This document shows, piece after piece, positions 18,101-23,806 of a DNA stretch of 64,000 bases. The stretch's first letter is position 1, and each line of letters begins with the position of its first letter. The translations under genes were made by a program, and so were the position numbers. The DNA is from a virus: positions 1 to 64,000 of IMG/VR virus record IMGVR_UViG_3300027763_000032; one strand, 5' to 3'. Under the pieces are notes generated by a model. The model had not been told where the DNA came from. It saw only the letters and a list, made by a program, of their open reading frames with translations, and made no database searches.

Positions 18101-19877
18101 TGTAACAACAGGCGACACTGGTTCTATTACCAGCACCATGATTGCCAATGACACTATTGTTAATGCTGATATTAACTCGGCTGCGGCCATTGCCTATAGT
18201 AAACTAAGTCTAGGCAATAGTATTGTCAATGCTGATGTAAGTAGCACAGCGGCAATTGCCTATAGCAAATTAAGTTTAGGTAATAGTATTGTCAATGCTG
18301 ATGTAAGTACTAGTGCGGCAATTGCCTATAGCAAATTAAATCTATCAGCAAGTATTGTCAATGCTGATATTAGCGCAACTGCCGCAATTGCAACAAGTAA
18401 AATTGCAGGCTTGGCAGCTTCAGCTACCACTGATACAACTAATGCTAGTAACATTACCAGTGGGTCGTTACCAAATGCACGCCTAACTAACAGTAGTATT
18501 ACTATTGGTACAACTCCAATTAGCTTAGGTAGTACAAGTACTACACTAGCAGGATTGACTAGTGTAACGGCAACAACATTTACTGGTTCGTTAAGTGGTA
18601 ATGCCAGTACAGTAACCAACGGTGTTGTTACTAGCGGCAGTTATAGTGATCCAAGTTGGTTGACCATCAGCAAGAGCAAAGTTGGGTTAGGCAACGTTGA
18701 CAACACCGCTGACGCTAATAAATCAGTTAACTATGCTACCAGCGCAGGTAGTGCGGGTAATGCAACCACAGCCGGCGGTCTAGCAGTAGCTACTGGCCGC
18801 AATAATAGTGCTAATCAAATTGTTCGTACAGATGGTAGTGGCTATTTACAAACAGGTTACATCAACTCTAGCAACGGTGACGAGGGCAACAACAGTAGTC
18901 CAAGTAGAGTCTGGGGTACAAATGGTAGTGATAGTTATCTACGTACATACTTAACTAGTGCGCTAAGTGTTAGCTATGCGGCATCTGCTGGTGCAGTAGC
19001 ATGGAGTGGCATAAGTGGCAAGCCGACCACAGTTAGTGGTTTTGGAATCACTGATGCAATTACTACAAGCAATATTGGTTCGCAATCAGTTAACTATGCT
19101 ACTAGTGCAGGTAGTGTAAGCGGTACGGTAGCTAACGCAACCAACGCTACCAACGCAACGTATGCAACCTATATTAATACAGATTCATATAATATGAAAC
19201 TGCATTGGAATGGACAAAGCGGGCAACCAACTTGGCTATGGGGTTCAAATAACGGAACAGATGCATATGTTTGGAACCCAAGTAACTTTAGTGTTAACTA
19301 TGCTACTACCGCAGGTAGTGCTCCGGCTAGTGACGTTTATAATTGGGCTAAACAACCTAATCCGCCTGCAAGTACATCTACCTTAGTAGGTGCTAGCGGA
19401 TATACTGCCGTATCAGGAACTGTTACCCTAGCAGGTGGCGGCGACACTAGTGTTACACAAAGTGGAAATACTATTACTATTAGCTCATTATCAACTGCGG
19501 TATACGCGGCTGACTTAGCTGAGAAATATCAGGCCGATGCAGACTACGAACCGGGTACTGTATTAATGTTTGGCGGTGAGTTTGAAGTTACAGTAGCAGA
19601 CGATGACACTATTCGCGTAGCTGGTATTGTATCCACAAACCCAGCTTACTTGATGAACAAGGGCCTAGATGGTGTTAATACTGTAGCGATTGCCCTACAA
19701 GGTCGTGTACCATGTAAGGTTAAGGGCAAGATCCGCAAGGGCGATATGCTAGTTGCCGCTGAAGGAGGGTATGCCCGTGCTACTGATAACCCACGATTGG
19801 GTGCTATTATTGGTAAAGCTCTAGAAAACTTTGACGGTGAAGAGGGTGTTATCGAAGTAGTTGTAGGAAGAATTTAA
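9144..19877 (+). CDS. Giant tail-fibre/adhesin-like virion protein (3577 aa)
   Basis: A single uninterrupted 3577-residue frame. Visible modules in order: two QIRFN...FEGYxGxGW modules (about 166-191 and 250-274); four tandem modules with a C-x-RD-x-G-x-I-[IL]-D-[AS] core (Cys near 425, 573, 718, 879); a pectin-lyase-like beta-helix region (about 1030-1270, KKIVVQVAAGNYVEDNP); a fifth CxRD module (near 1333); long Thr/Gly/Asn beta-rich shaft; TLTNKTLTNP-type repeats (from about 2740); four 22-residue repeats (3005-3092); and a C-terminal AADLAEKYQADADYEPG domain (about 3455-3577), shared with the second giant, that may be a trimerisation or self-cleaving chaperone domain. It most likely forms a fibre for host recognition. 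It is expressed from a late promoter. Confidence 0.8.
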   Translation: MSVISADAFRRIVLVDNLGTTQPVLRADDRNDVLTIRAGTGISIQKDEGDVNAGFTIYNTGEPGPTSIDDILEIPTIGERPQPAGVSWKPMELGKLTVQDYLPDNLTKTTKMFYTGHGVQAPTNSSLSLTVAGTGTVIVDGTSALRLPVGDIASRPGTTIGTVQAGQIRFNSEIPRFEGYDGRGWNTLGGVSSIDGGTTIAPDPTLPILNFNANGYLVATMSSLNTKIFSPGLVIPTGTTAERPPAIVGQIRFNTQNTQFEGYNGSGWSSLGGVRDIDGNTYIVPELGPGTNENTLYFVTNANLALTLDGSRLSLQNGRSLMFREGIASGNQTATIAPPTNITSSYTLKLPTSLGSAGSVLGVDGSGQLEFVNADSSAGSKINVSELFGDDNNDGFSRPVRTLKRALQIASGYVYSPTFIYEEEVCRRDAGLIIDSLGWDLVTDSNWRSLKSGLTYFNATALPVITTQRPQTIQAVSFLKRKVLDLVTSEPTVTSTLTSLSNEIIDILTNGVGAANAVSMPAPAGTPSGVENAKNLLLANTSFLVAETIAWINYQAANNIAPFDKSISYDESKCRRDTGLILDAVGYDLALGTNYNAVTIGLAYQRYSYTTLPSQKTVTLSAIQFAKTNTLALAGVSADGTATTRAGAAFNEIIDIITNGVVQTATAADALIFPTPTGASANKTNAKDQLIANKDFLKAEVIAWLNLNYPSVGFDPALCSRDMGYIIDALCYDVLYGGDSASIQVAQTYFTGSGAQVLPLFQRAATVAAFNRLSEIAQQVILKDEVVPTAGNTVSQDIINPAGTTTESNIVFTLISYITSSITGNTTAGLPSPTYPSVTWSDAGLQTAKSAIASARSTIINDTIININASNPFTYDSPKCARDTAFIVNSVAYDLIYGGNSQSRDAGLKYYSNVTGLTLIGSQNAQTAAAIERLRAVSIQVAQNISIVKTSGNAQNQVSGSAGSSGAAAIISARLSEIISVVSAGTSYAPTLVDPTVAIDPALGLIQTKLDNAKDRIADNVVAFTSKYKPNGKKIVVQVAAGNYVEDNPVIIPDNTSVLGASLRACDIRPLNANQDMFRLRNGAYFGEFTFRDAVDASGVPTFTFDYATSFDDATDIYTSRLGYTNMPISKPIITVSPYIQNVSILSFLGGNGAKVDGNLVETPNIPLIRETAEFPLSGPAPEQGKSFVANAFTTLSFGGTGWRIINDAYAQIVSCFQIFMLNGSYAQSGGYLSVTNSATNFGIYALRASGYSPNAFAFDKGYIASTGTSNSKQTLTTLGFGRAPTQDYVLRFRSPDYKVAYDLLLASKLAIQNATITWINLTYPSLTYNNATCFRDVGLIIDAVAYDTFTGGNSKSVEAATSYYKGSTSSQIVITGQLTETIAAINYARSLALTAVSNSGLGTYVGSKFDIITNGLADPAGVPVSVGYGNIGDITNNYKPAAVNVSFDAAVNINPALDTITVNAHGFTNGQAIVYHANNNPEIPGLNNEQTYYVSYVDLDTIRLTFDEGGTVPVDIRATGVGTHFFFKNIQEFFVDEILESHNTYQELTLQAGSYNFVPGSEITGVTGTSSNNAFVYSYDPVSYKLVVSLNKVTVGASIIRNAFAANSTINSDNGAPATTNIVVSDVLAINTLYSARFSVQGTTGNGLLTNLGNLPNKQIWLHRPSIVNSSGHTWEYAGSGVDYNALPQNGGQSIFKYEQYSDLPGRVYSSGTNELGDFKVGDFIKAENKTGNVSFTNKVSVAQLDALRLAVGNIVIDFISDDVDLGDNEPGGASNSRLTTQLAIRTFLSNRLGGFIDKAVSTNAVPGAVIQLNSSGQINPDLLPAVRAFNSAKSKGFYSRLSLVEEVPAYDFLNGDIVTEEYATVQLTLSAPITAPVGSLVVQATTGASGYLIGDVLAETVITVASVGASFSAAFNTVDNLTVAGDATPSTGNGVVKPNLVGTVASNVPANFVLSNANEGQYLNLRADQSYSFTNGTIVTSANDNVQGNVTSTRFGVLDTVDNGSITPGTLYTPLSGSVTYSYVTLTNISGTGTGGIADITVTNGAVSSVDLRRGGTGYAVGDVLSAASGTIGGTGSGFRIPVTGIEQRVYLSLLGGERFTATLASPNFIADNNAPVKAITATGTSTKTFSANSIGGNVNYVTSRITITGHTYADGDPVKYVSSPNTAIDPLVNAEVYYVNVYDANTIELYEDYALIQKVVFTSSSTGNHTLTIFNANVIDNSFYYAAHGLTTGDPLRLTGSSLPLVGGSAIVTGTFYFAGSITANSFTIHASRSEALASINGLVTNKIVFTTTGSGTLTFTKQNVQVFGTVNTSSTNKDNWSSLSATTIDASSITGGVISTSRLAGTGSANDTTFLRGDSSWRTAVQSIREVSTPLTFTGSYNTVGGNNYYYGDVQLDIEKVDSNGGDDNYTNLGVSKFRKTQFAVGTSVAAGEVYIKDGVVDAGTLDSLDSAYFLNPANLTSNVPVTRGGTNISSYAVGDLLYASATSILSKVAIGPANTILTSDGTKPAWRSSLTVDGALTIGSPAEQALIVTTGGANIGGNLWVGKNGYITGDLNVTGNVNIKGSILTINSTTVNVDDKNIELGSVSTLSDLSGTISGNIVAGLIDTSGLTSGMRLVKTTGTGAFGGTTVINTVVNPTTITVTPTTANTDGTITFDVLTATNATADGGGITLKGTTDKTFNWVNSTSAWTSSEHMNLAAGKEYRIGGVTVLTSTRVLGKLPGGTTAGDLVDIDSTQTLTNKTLTNPVISGTTTSITNIGTLAIRDASAAYDVTLAANSSTALTAGRTLTLDMVNAARTIKLGGNLTLANNFTTVGNAITLTVSGATNVTVPTTGTLATLDGTETFTNKTLTSPVIGTIVNTGTLTLPTTTDTIVGRATTDTLSNKTLTLPKINDASSDHTYNFAVSELPANRTITLPLLTGNDTFAFTGQAQTFTNKTFTDASTYFQDEADNLKKLQFQLSGITSGVTRTLTINDVSGTIVTTGDTGSITSTMIANDTIVNADINSAAAIAYSKLSLGNSIVNADVSSTAAIAYSKLSLGNSIVNADVSTSAAIAYSKLNLSASIVNADISATAAIATSKIAGLAASATTDTTNASNITSGSLPNARLTNSSITIGTTPISLGSTSTTLAGLTSVTATTFTGSLSGNASTVTNGVVTSGSYSDPSWLTISKSKVGLGNVDNTADANKSVNYATSAGSAGNATTAGGLAVATGRNNSANQIVRTDGSGYLQTGYINSSNGDEGNNSSPSRVWGTNGSDSYLRTYLTSALSVSYAASAGAVAWSGISGKPTTVSGFGITDAITTSNIGSQSVNYATSAGSVSGTVANATNATNATYATYINTDSYNMKLHWNGQSGQPTWLWGSNNGTDAYVWNPSNFSVNYATTAGSAPASDVYNWAKQPNPPASTSTLVGASGYTAVSGTVTLAGGGDTSVTQSGNTITISSLSTAVYAADLAEKYQADADYEPGTVLMFGGEFEVTVADDDTIRVAGIVSTNPAYLMNKGLDGVNTVAIALQGRVPCKVKGKIRKGDMLVAAEGGYARATDNPRLGAIIGKALENFDGEEGVIEVVVGRI
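18156..18419 (+). repeat. Four tandem 66-bp repeats coding 22-aa units in the first giant
   Basis: Four in-frame copies, starting at 18156, 18222, 18288 and 18354, encode IVNADxxxxAAIAYSKLxLxxS units, the last being more diverged. DNA copies differ mostly at third positions. This looks like a coding repeat that can lengthen or shorten the fibre shaft. Confidence 0.85.
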
Positions 19878-19879
19878 AC

Positions 19880-19887
19880 GATAAATA
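19880..19887 (+). promoter_or_regulatory. T4-type late promoter
   Basis: The octamer GATAAATA lies three bases after the stop of the 3577-aa gene and 18 bases before the ATG at 19906. No hairpin covers the downstream start, in contrast to the copy at 9116. Confidence 0.7.
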
Positions 19888-19905
19888 TTCTAAAGAGAAC
19901 TGATT

Positions 19906-21429
19906 ATGAGCCAATTGCTTTCCATTGTTGATGATAAAATTGTTATTGAAAAACTAAGTCTAAAATATCTAGACGGCAACACTACGCACGTCGGAACATT
20001 AGATATCAAAGGTGGCTTAAAAGTTGTTCAGAGCGTATCATTCGACACTGATCTTAGAGTACGAGGTACTTTAGACGTCGACACTATTAATGTTAAAAAT
20101 CTTAATAGAGGTGATGCAAGTCAACTAGATGCGTTTACCTTTTCAGCAGAAGCAGAGTCAGGATTAGACGGCCGAGGCGTAGTTTGGGGCATTGGCGATA
20201 CTTCATATCAATTGATATTTAAAGCACAGCCCCGTAGAATTTATTCAAGTGAATCTTTTGACATTGGTAAAAATTCCAAATATCAAATTGACGGTGTTGA
20301 CGTATTGCTACAAGATAGATTAGGCAATTCAATTAAACACTCAAAATTAACTGAAGTTGGTACACTCACCGGACTAGAAGTAGACGGCAATACTAACCTA
20401 GGCAATACAATAATTGTAAACAGCTACTTGAATCGTGTTGGCATTAATACTGAAATCCCAAATGCGGCATTTAGCGTTATGGAAAACGGTATTGAGATCG
20501 TTGTTGGTACAGAAGACAACCGTGCTGTTATTGGAACTTGGGGGAATCAAGCATTAGATATTATTACAGATAACACTTCTAGAATTAACATCCAAGGTAA
20601 TACAGTAACATTTGGCAGCGAGGCCAGTAAAAACGCACAGGTTAAAATTAACGGTACACTAACAGTAGATAGTATTGTCAGCGATGTTCGAGTTGAAAGA
20701 ACTGCACCTATTGAGTTTTTAGAAGATAATAATAGTGGAGTATACGGTAAAGGATTAATTTGGAGATCTAAAGGCAACAGTTCTAGACAGTTCTTTTTAA
20801 TGCCAAACCCAGATAGATTCTATAGCACCGAGTCTATTGACCTAGCTAGTGGAAATTATTTTAGCATTGCTAAGAATCTAGTTATTAGTGAAACAGCATT
20901 AGGTGCCGGTGTTAAAAATAGTAATTTAGAAACACTAGGCACATTATCAAATCTAACAGTTGGCGGTGATGTTAATCTAAATGACGCATTAAAAGTTGTT
21001 AACTCAGAAGCCGTTGCCAACAGATTATTTACTGTAGCGTCTGGAGATGTTAGTCTTAGATTAACTGCTGACAGCATCAATGCTAGCGACAGCATTAGAG
21101 TGTTTGTAAAAGAAACACAAGAACTAGCTATTACTGATAACGGTATTACTATTGGTAATAAAAACAATACTGCTAGAACTATTAACGCATATGGTAAACT
21201 AGCAGTAAACATTACTCATCCAGATCCAGACGCGGCATTTAGTGTCGACGGACCGGTGGTAATGAATGGCAAAAAGTTTGTAACCACAGACGCTATGCCA
21301 ACTACCGGCGAATGGAACGTTGGAGATATTGCTTGGAACTCTACACCACAGACATCTAGCTATATTGGTTGGGTATGTGTTACTAGCGGAAACCCGGGCA
21401 TTTGGAAACCGTTTGGGCAGATTGCCTAA
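19906..21429 (+). CDS. Virion structural protein, fibre-like with internal duplication (507 aa)
   Basis: 507 residues with two related halves. Each carries a block of the form DxNNSGxxGxGxxWxxxGxSxRQxxxxxxPxRxYSxESxDI (about residues 80-125 and 265-310), then a GTLxxLxVxGxxNL block. The C-terminus (TGEWNVGDIAWNS...GWVCVTSGNPGIWKPFG) resembles the tip or closing module of phage fibres. There is no signal peptide and no membrane segment. Its own late octamer and its location between the two giants suggest a fibre hinge or adaptor. The Shine-Dalgarno AAGAGA is moderate. Confidence 0.75.
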   Translation: MSQLLSIVDDKIVIEKLSLKYLDGNTTHVGTLDIKGGLKVVQSVSFDTDLRVRGTLDVDTINVKNLNRGDASQLDAFTFSAEAESGLDGRGVVWGIGDTSYQLIFKAQPRRIYSSESFDIGKNSKYQIDGVDVLLQDRLGNSIKHSKLTEVGTLTGLEVDGNTNLGNTIIVNSYLNRVGINTEIPNAAFSVMENGIEIVVGTEDNRAVIGTWGNQALDIITDNTSRINIQGNTVTFGSEASKNAQVKINGTLTVDSIVSDVRVERTAPIEFLEDNNSGVYGKGLIWRSKGNSSRQFFLMPNPDRFYSTESIDLASGNYFSIAKNLVISETALGAGVKNSNLETLGTLSNLTVGGDVNLNDALKVVNSEAVANRLFTVASGDVSLRLTADSINASDSIRVFVKETQELAITDNGITIGNKNNTARTINAYGKLAVNITHPDPDAAFSVDGPVVMNGKKFVTTDAMPTTGEWNVGDIAWNSTPQTSSYIGWVCVTSGNPGIWKPFGQIA

Positions 21430-21438
21430 CCATAATCA

Positions 21439-21475
21439 TTGACTTTGTCTAGTAAGAGTGTATAATTACTAGACA
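21439..21475 (+). promoter_or_regulatory. Sigma70-type promoter with -10 inside a 9-bp inverted repeat
   Basis: TTGACT (21439-21444), 16-bp spacer, TATAAT (21461-21466). Perfect arms TGTCTAGTA (21446-21454) and TACTAGACA (21467-21475) flank a 12-base loop that contains the -10. No T-run follows, so it fits an operator or RNA 3'-end structure better than a terminator. It serves the short ORF at 21493 and the queD-like gene. Confidence 0.65.
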
Positions 21476-21492
21476 CACACAAAGAGGACTCT

Positions 21493-21600
21493 ATGGCATC
21501 ATCCCTCTATAAACACTCTGCAGTCATCAAACTTGCTACCTTAATAAAGGAGACTAGAGATGGCAAAATTTTACTCAACAAAAACTTACGGCAACGATAG
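21493..21600 (+). CDS. Possible 35-aa leader peptide overlapping the queD-like gene
   Basis: ATG at 21493 is preceded by Shine-Dalgarno AAAGAGG at a good distance and runs 35 codons to TAG 21598-21600, in a different frame from the queD-like gene that starts at 21560. The peptide is Lys/Arg-rich (SAVIKLATLIKETRDGK). It fills most of an otherwise empty 130-base leader. It could be a coupled small gene, a regulatory leader, or chance. Confidence 0.35.
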   Translation: MASSLYKHSAVIKLATLIKETRDGKILLNKNLRQR

Positions 21601-22075
21601 GGGTCTATCATGCTGTTTTAGACAGTGGAGAGCGACCCATAGTCACTGCTCAACACTTCACGGATACTCAATCGGTATTAAACTCGTATTCGAATGCGAT
21701 ACGCTAGATGACAAAAACTGGTGTATGGACTTTGGCGGTCTCAAGGAATTCAAAGCATGGGCAGACTACATGTTTGATCATACGCTAGTAATTGCGTTTG
21801 ATGACCCTATGATGCCTTTTTTCAAACAAATGGCCGCACAAATCAATATGGGCTCTGAAGATCCTCGTAGCGATATTCCACACAAGCGAGGTGCTATTTG
21901 CGATCTTAGAGTAGTAGATGGTGTAGGTTGTGAAATGTTTGCCAAAATGGCATACGATAAAATGGCTGAACTTTTGGCTAGTGGCGATATGCGCTATCCA
22001 ATTAATCCAACAGTTAGGATCAAATCAGTTGAAGTATTTGAACATGGTGCTAACTCAGCTACATACGAAGGCTAA
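21560..22075 (+). CDS. queD: QueD/6-pyruvoyl-tetrahydropterin-synthase family protein
   Basis: 171 residues. The family features are visible: HCSTLHGYSIGIKLVF (Cys30, His34), DFGGLK (58-62 region), FDHTLV (Asp73, His74) and VEVFEHGANSA (Glu161). QueD converts dihydroneopterin triphosphate to 6-carboxytetrahydropterin, the first step to 7-deazaguanines used in tRNA queuosine or in phage DNA modification. The usual HGH zinc motif reads HGY here (Tyr36). I recall a QueD subfamily with this FRQWRA...HGY signature, so it may be normal, or the metal site may differ. No QueC, QueE or FolE is in the window. Shine-Dalgarno AAAGGAG precedes ATG 21560. Confidence 0.82.
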   Translation: MAKFYSTKTYGNDRGLSCCFRQWRATHSHCSTLHGYSIGIKLVFECDTLDDKNWCMDFGGLKEFKAWADYMFDHTLVIAFDDPMMPFFKQMAAQINMGSEDPRSDIPHKRGAICDLRVVDGVGCEMFAKMAYDKMAELLASGDMRYPINPTVRIKSVEVFEHGANSATYEG

Positions 22076-22087
22076 CAACTTTTGGAC

Positions 22088-22135
22088 TTGACTTAAATAG
22101 ACATACATGCTATAATGCTGTATGTCTATTTTTTT
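22088..22135 (+). promoter_or_regulatory. Combined terminator hairpin and sigma70 promoter
   Basis: TTGACT (22088-22093), 17-bp spacer, TATAAT (22111-22116). A perfect 13-bp inverted repeat AAATAGACATACA (22095-22107) / TGTATGTCTATTT (22119-22131) holds the -10 in its 11-base loop and runs into a T-tract (22129-22135). RNA arriving from the queD-like gene would meet a terminator-like hairpin, while DNA at the same place starts transcription of the UV endonuclease gene. Confidence 0.7.
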
Positions 22136-22146
22136 GATTGGTAGCT

Positions 22147-23175
22147 ATGATTAAGCGTATTGGATTTGCTTGTAAATGGATTGACGGGCCTAGCCAGATT
22201 AATGGCATTAAACAGACAGATACTGCCAAACAGTACAATACAAGTACCACAACAGTGGCATGGCTTAAAAGGCAAGACCGTGCAGTAGCAGAACAAAAGC
22301 TATGGGACCTAATGGTAGGTAACTTAGACGCTGTGCAAAAGCTCGTTGATCGAGTAGGAGAGTTAGATGAAAATCGTAGGATGGTGCGCCTTAGCAGTGA
22401 TATTCTCCCTGTTTATACCGAGCCCACTTTCAGTTATTTCTGGCGCAGGCCCGATGTTATTGATTATCTTGACCGGAACTTTATCCTTATCGGGGATAGT
22501 GCTCGTGCAAGCAATACCCGTCTTTCTTTTCATCCTGGCCAGTTTACTGTTCTTGCTAGCATTAATGAAGGTATTGTCCAAAGATCAATAGAGGAGTTTG
22601 AATATCATGCCGATATGGTCAGATACATGGGCTACGGTAAGGCCTTCCAGGATTTTAAAATCAACGTACACATCTCGGGTAAACAAGGTCCCCAAGGTAT
22701 TCGATCTGCCTACAAACGCCTTACCTCCGAAGCCCGGAATTGTATTACAATTGAAAACGAAGAAAACGCATGGGGGTTAAATGATTGTCTTGAGCTTGGT
22801 GATATCTTGCCTATTGTTATGGATATTCACCACCATTGGATCAGGGAAGGTGCATACATTACACCAGAAGATGATCGAGTACAACGTGTTATTGATAGTT
22901 GGCGGGGTGTTCGCCCTACTATGCATTACTCAGTTAGTCGTGAAGACATCTTAGTTGGTCACGATCCTTTTACGATGCCGGATCATGCTCTGCTACTAGA
23001 ACAAGGATACAAGAAACAAAAGATGCGGGCTCATTCAAACTTTTATTGGAATATGCCAGTCAATCAGTGGGCATTAAGTTTCTTAGAGCACTTTGACATC
23101 ATGTGCGAATCTAAAGCGAAAAACCTAGCAAGTGCTAGGCTATTCGAACAAGCTAAAGAACTAGATCTTATTTAG
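22147..23175 (+). CDS. uvsE: UV damage endonuclease (UvsE/UVDE family)
   Basis: 342 residues from ATG 22147; a TTG at 22138 is possible, but ATG is preferred. The TIM-barrel metal sites of UVDE are recognisable: RLSFHPGQF, NVHISGKQG, TIENEE, VMDIHHHW and TMHYSVSRED. The enzyme nicks DNA 5' of UV photoproducts independently of excision nucleases, a repair role comparable to T4 DenV but from another family. The Shine-Dalgarno is weak. Transcription comes from the hairpin promoter just upstream. The gene converges on a leftward gene, with the two stop codons overlapping (23168-23175) and no terminator between. Confidence 0.9.
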   Translation: MIKRIGFACKWIDGPSQINGIKQTDTAKQYNTSTTTVAWLKRQDRAVAEQKLWDLMVGNLDAVQKLVDRVGELDENRRMVRLSSDILPVYTEPTFSYFWRRPDVIDYLDRNFILIGDSARASNTRLSFHPGQFTVLASINEGIVQRSIEEFEYHADMVRYMGYGKAFQDFKINVHISGKQGPQGIRSAYKRLTSEARNCITIENEENAWGLNDCLELGDILPIVMDIHHHWIREGAYITPEDDRVQRVIDSWRGVRPTMHYSVSREDILVGHDPFTMPDHALLLEQGYKKQKMRAHSNFYWNMPVNQWALSFLEHFDIMCESKAKNLASARLFEQAKELDLI

Positions 23176-23422
23176 GTGCTTTTGGGGCACGTGGCTTCTT
23201 GACAGCAGGAGCCTTTTTAGCAGCCGGTGCTTTCTTAGCAGCCGGCTTTTTCTTAGCTGGTGCTTCAGCTACTACCGGGATTGCTTCTGCTATAGGAGCA
23301 ACTTCCACTGCTGGTGCTACTTCAACTACTGGTGCTACTTCAACTTTATACTCAGCTACTGGAGCTGGTGTCTCTACAACTGCTGGCTTGCCTGTAAAGA
23401 ACTCTTTGATTGCTTTGAACAT
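23168..23422 (-). CDS. Small Lys/Ala/Pro-rich protein, possibly DNA-associated
   Basis: 84 residues on the minus strand. It opens with MFKAIKEFFTGKPA, then a Val/Ala/Pro/Glu repeat region (EVAPVVEVAPAVEVAP), then a basic tail of KKAPAAKK-type repeats similar to histone H1 tails. An excellent Shine-Dalgarno AAGGAGGA lies before the start, which supports this strand over the plus-strand Ala/Thr reading of the same DNA. It is co-directional with, and 25 bases after, the zinc-ribbon gene. A tail of this kind binds nucleic acid non-specifically. The biological role is unknown. Confidence 0.7.
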   Translation of the reverse strand: MFKAIKEFFTGKPAVVETPAPVAEYKVEVAPVVEVAPAVEVAPIAEAIPVVAEAPAKKKPAAKKAPAAKKAPAVKKPRAPKAPK

Positions 23423-23447
23423 TTTAATGTCCTCCTTGTTAGTTTAT

Positions 23448-23735
23448 TTATAATCTGCTAATATCATCTAGACTGCTAACGGGCGTATCCCATATATGTT
23501 TTCGTTCTACACCACGCTTTTGAGCAAAGCGTTTACTATCGCAGTTTTTACACACATGAAAGTAGTTATTACTAAGTCTAGCAGGATCCATTGATCCCTT
23601 TGACCTAGTAAAAATTTCTTTGCAGTTATCACAACGTAATACTACTATAGATTTTTTGCGTTCATACTCATGTTTATGCCCTAGCTTGCTAGTTCTTTCG
23701 TGTAGTGTTTTTTCTATATCAATTCTGATGAACAT
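23448..23735 (-). CDS. Zinc-ribbon phage protein
   Basis: 95 residues on the minus strand. It has Cys35-x2-Cys38 (RCDNCKEIFTR) and Cys62-x2-Cys65 (HVCKNCDSKRFAQKRG), a four-cysteine zinc ribbon, with a conserved-looking MDPARLSNNYFH between. Related ribbon proteins are common in tailed phages and their function is not established; HNH-like or nucleic-acid binding is the usual guess. It is the first gene of a two-gene leftward unit diverging from the giant fibre gene at 23807. I see no convincing sigma70 promoter for it in the 70-base divergent gap. Confidence 0.75.
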   Translation of the reverse strand: MFIRIDIEKTLHERTSKLGHKHEYERKKSIVVLRCDNCKEIFTRSKGSMDPARLSNNYFHVCKNCDSKRFAQKRGVERKHIWDTPVSSLDDISRL

Positions 23736-23769
23736 ATAGTGTATTTACATTAAGGTTATAAAACGGAAA

Positions 23770-23777
23770 GATAAATA
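23770..23777 (+). promoter_or_regulatory. T4-type late promoter
   Basis: GATAAATA in the divergent gap, 29 bases before ATG 23807, with Shine-Dalgarno TTGGAG between. Only a four-base complementarity (ATTG/CAAT) surrounds the start region, so no strong sequestering hairpin is predicted here. Confidence 0.7.
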
Positions 23778-23806
23778 TCATATACAAAGACTTATTGGAG
23801 CATTCA

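Noticed and set aside
18156-18419. CRISPR-like array
   Set aside because: The periodic units are in-frame coding repeats of a fibre gene without spacers between identical repeats.
23199-23453. Plus-strand 84-aa Ala/Thr/Gly-rich frame
   Set aside because: The minus-strand frame over the same DNA has an AAGGAGGA Shine-Dalgarno, a sensible start and a histone-tail-like product, whereas the plus frame is a low-complexity mirror of it.
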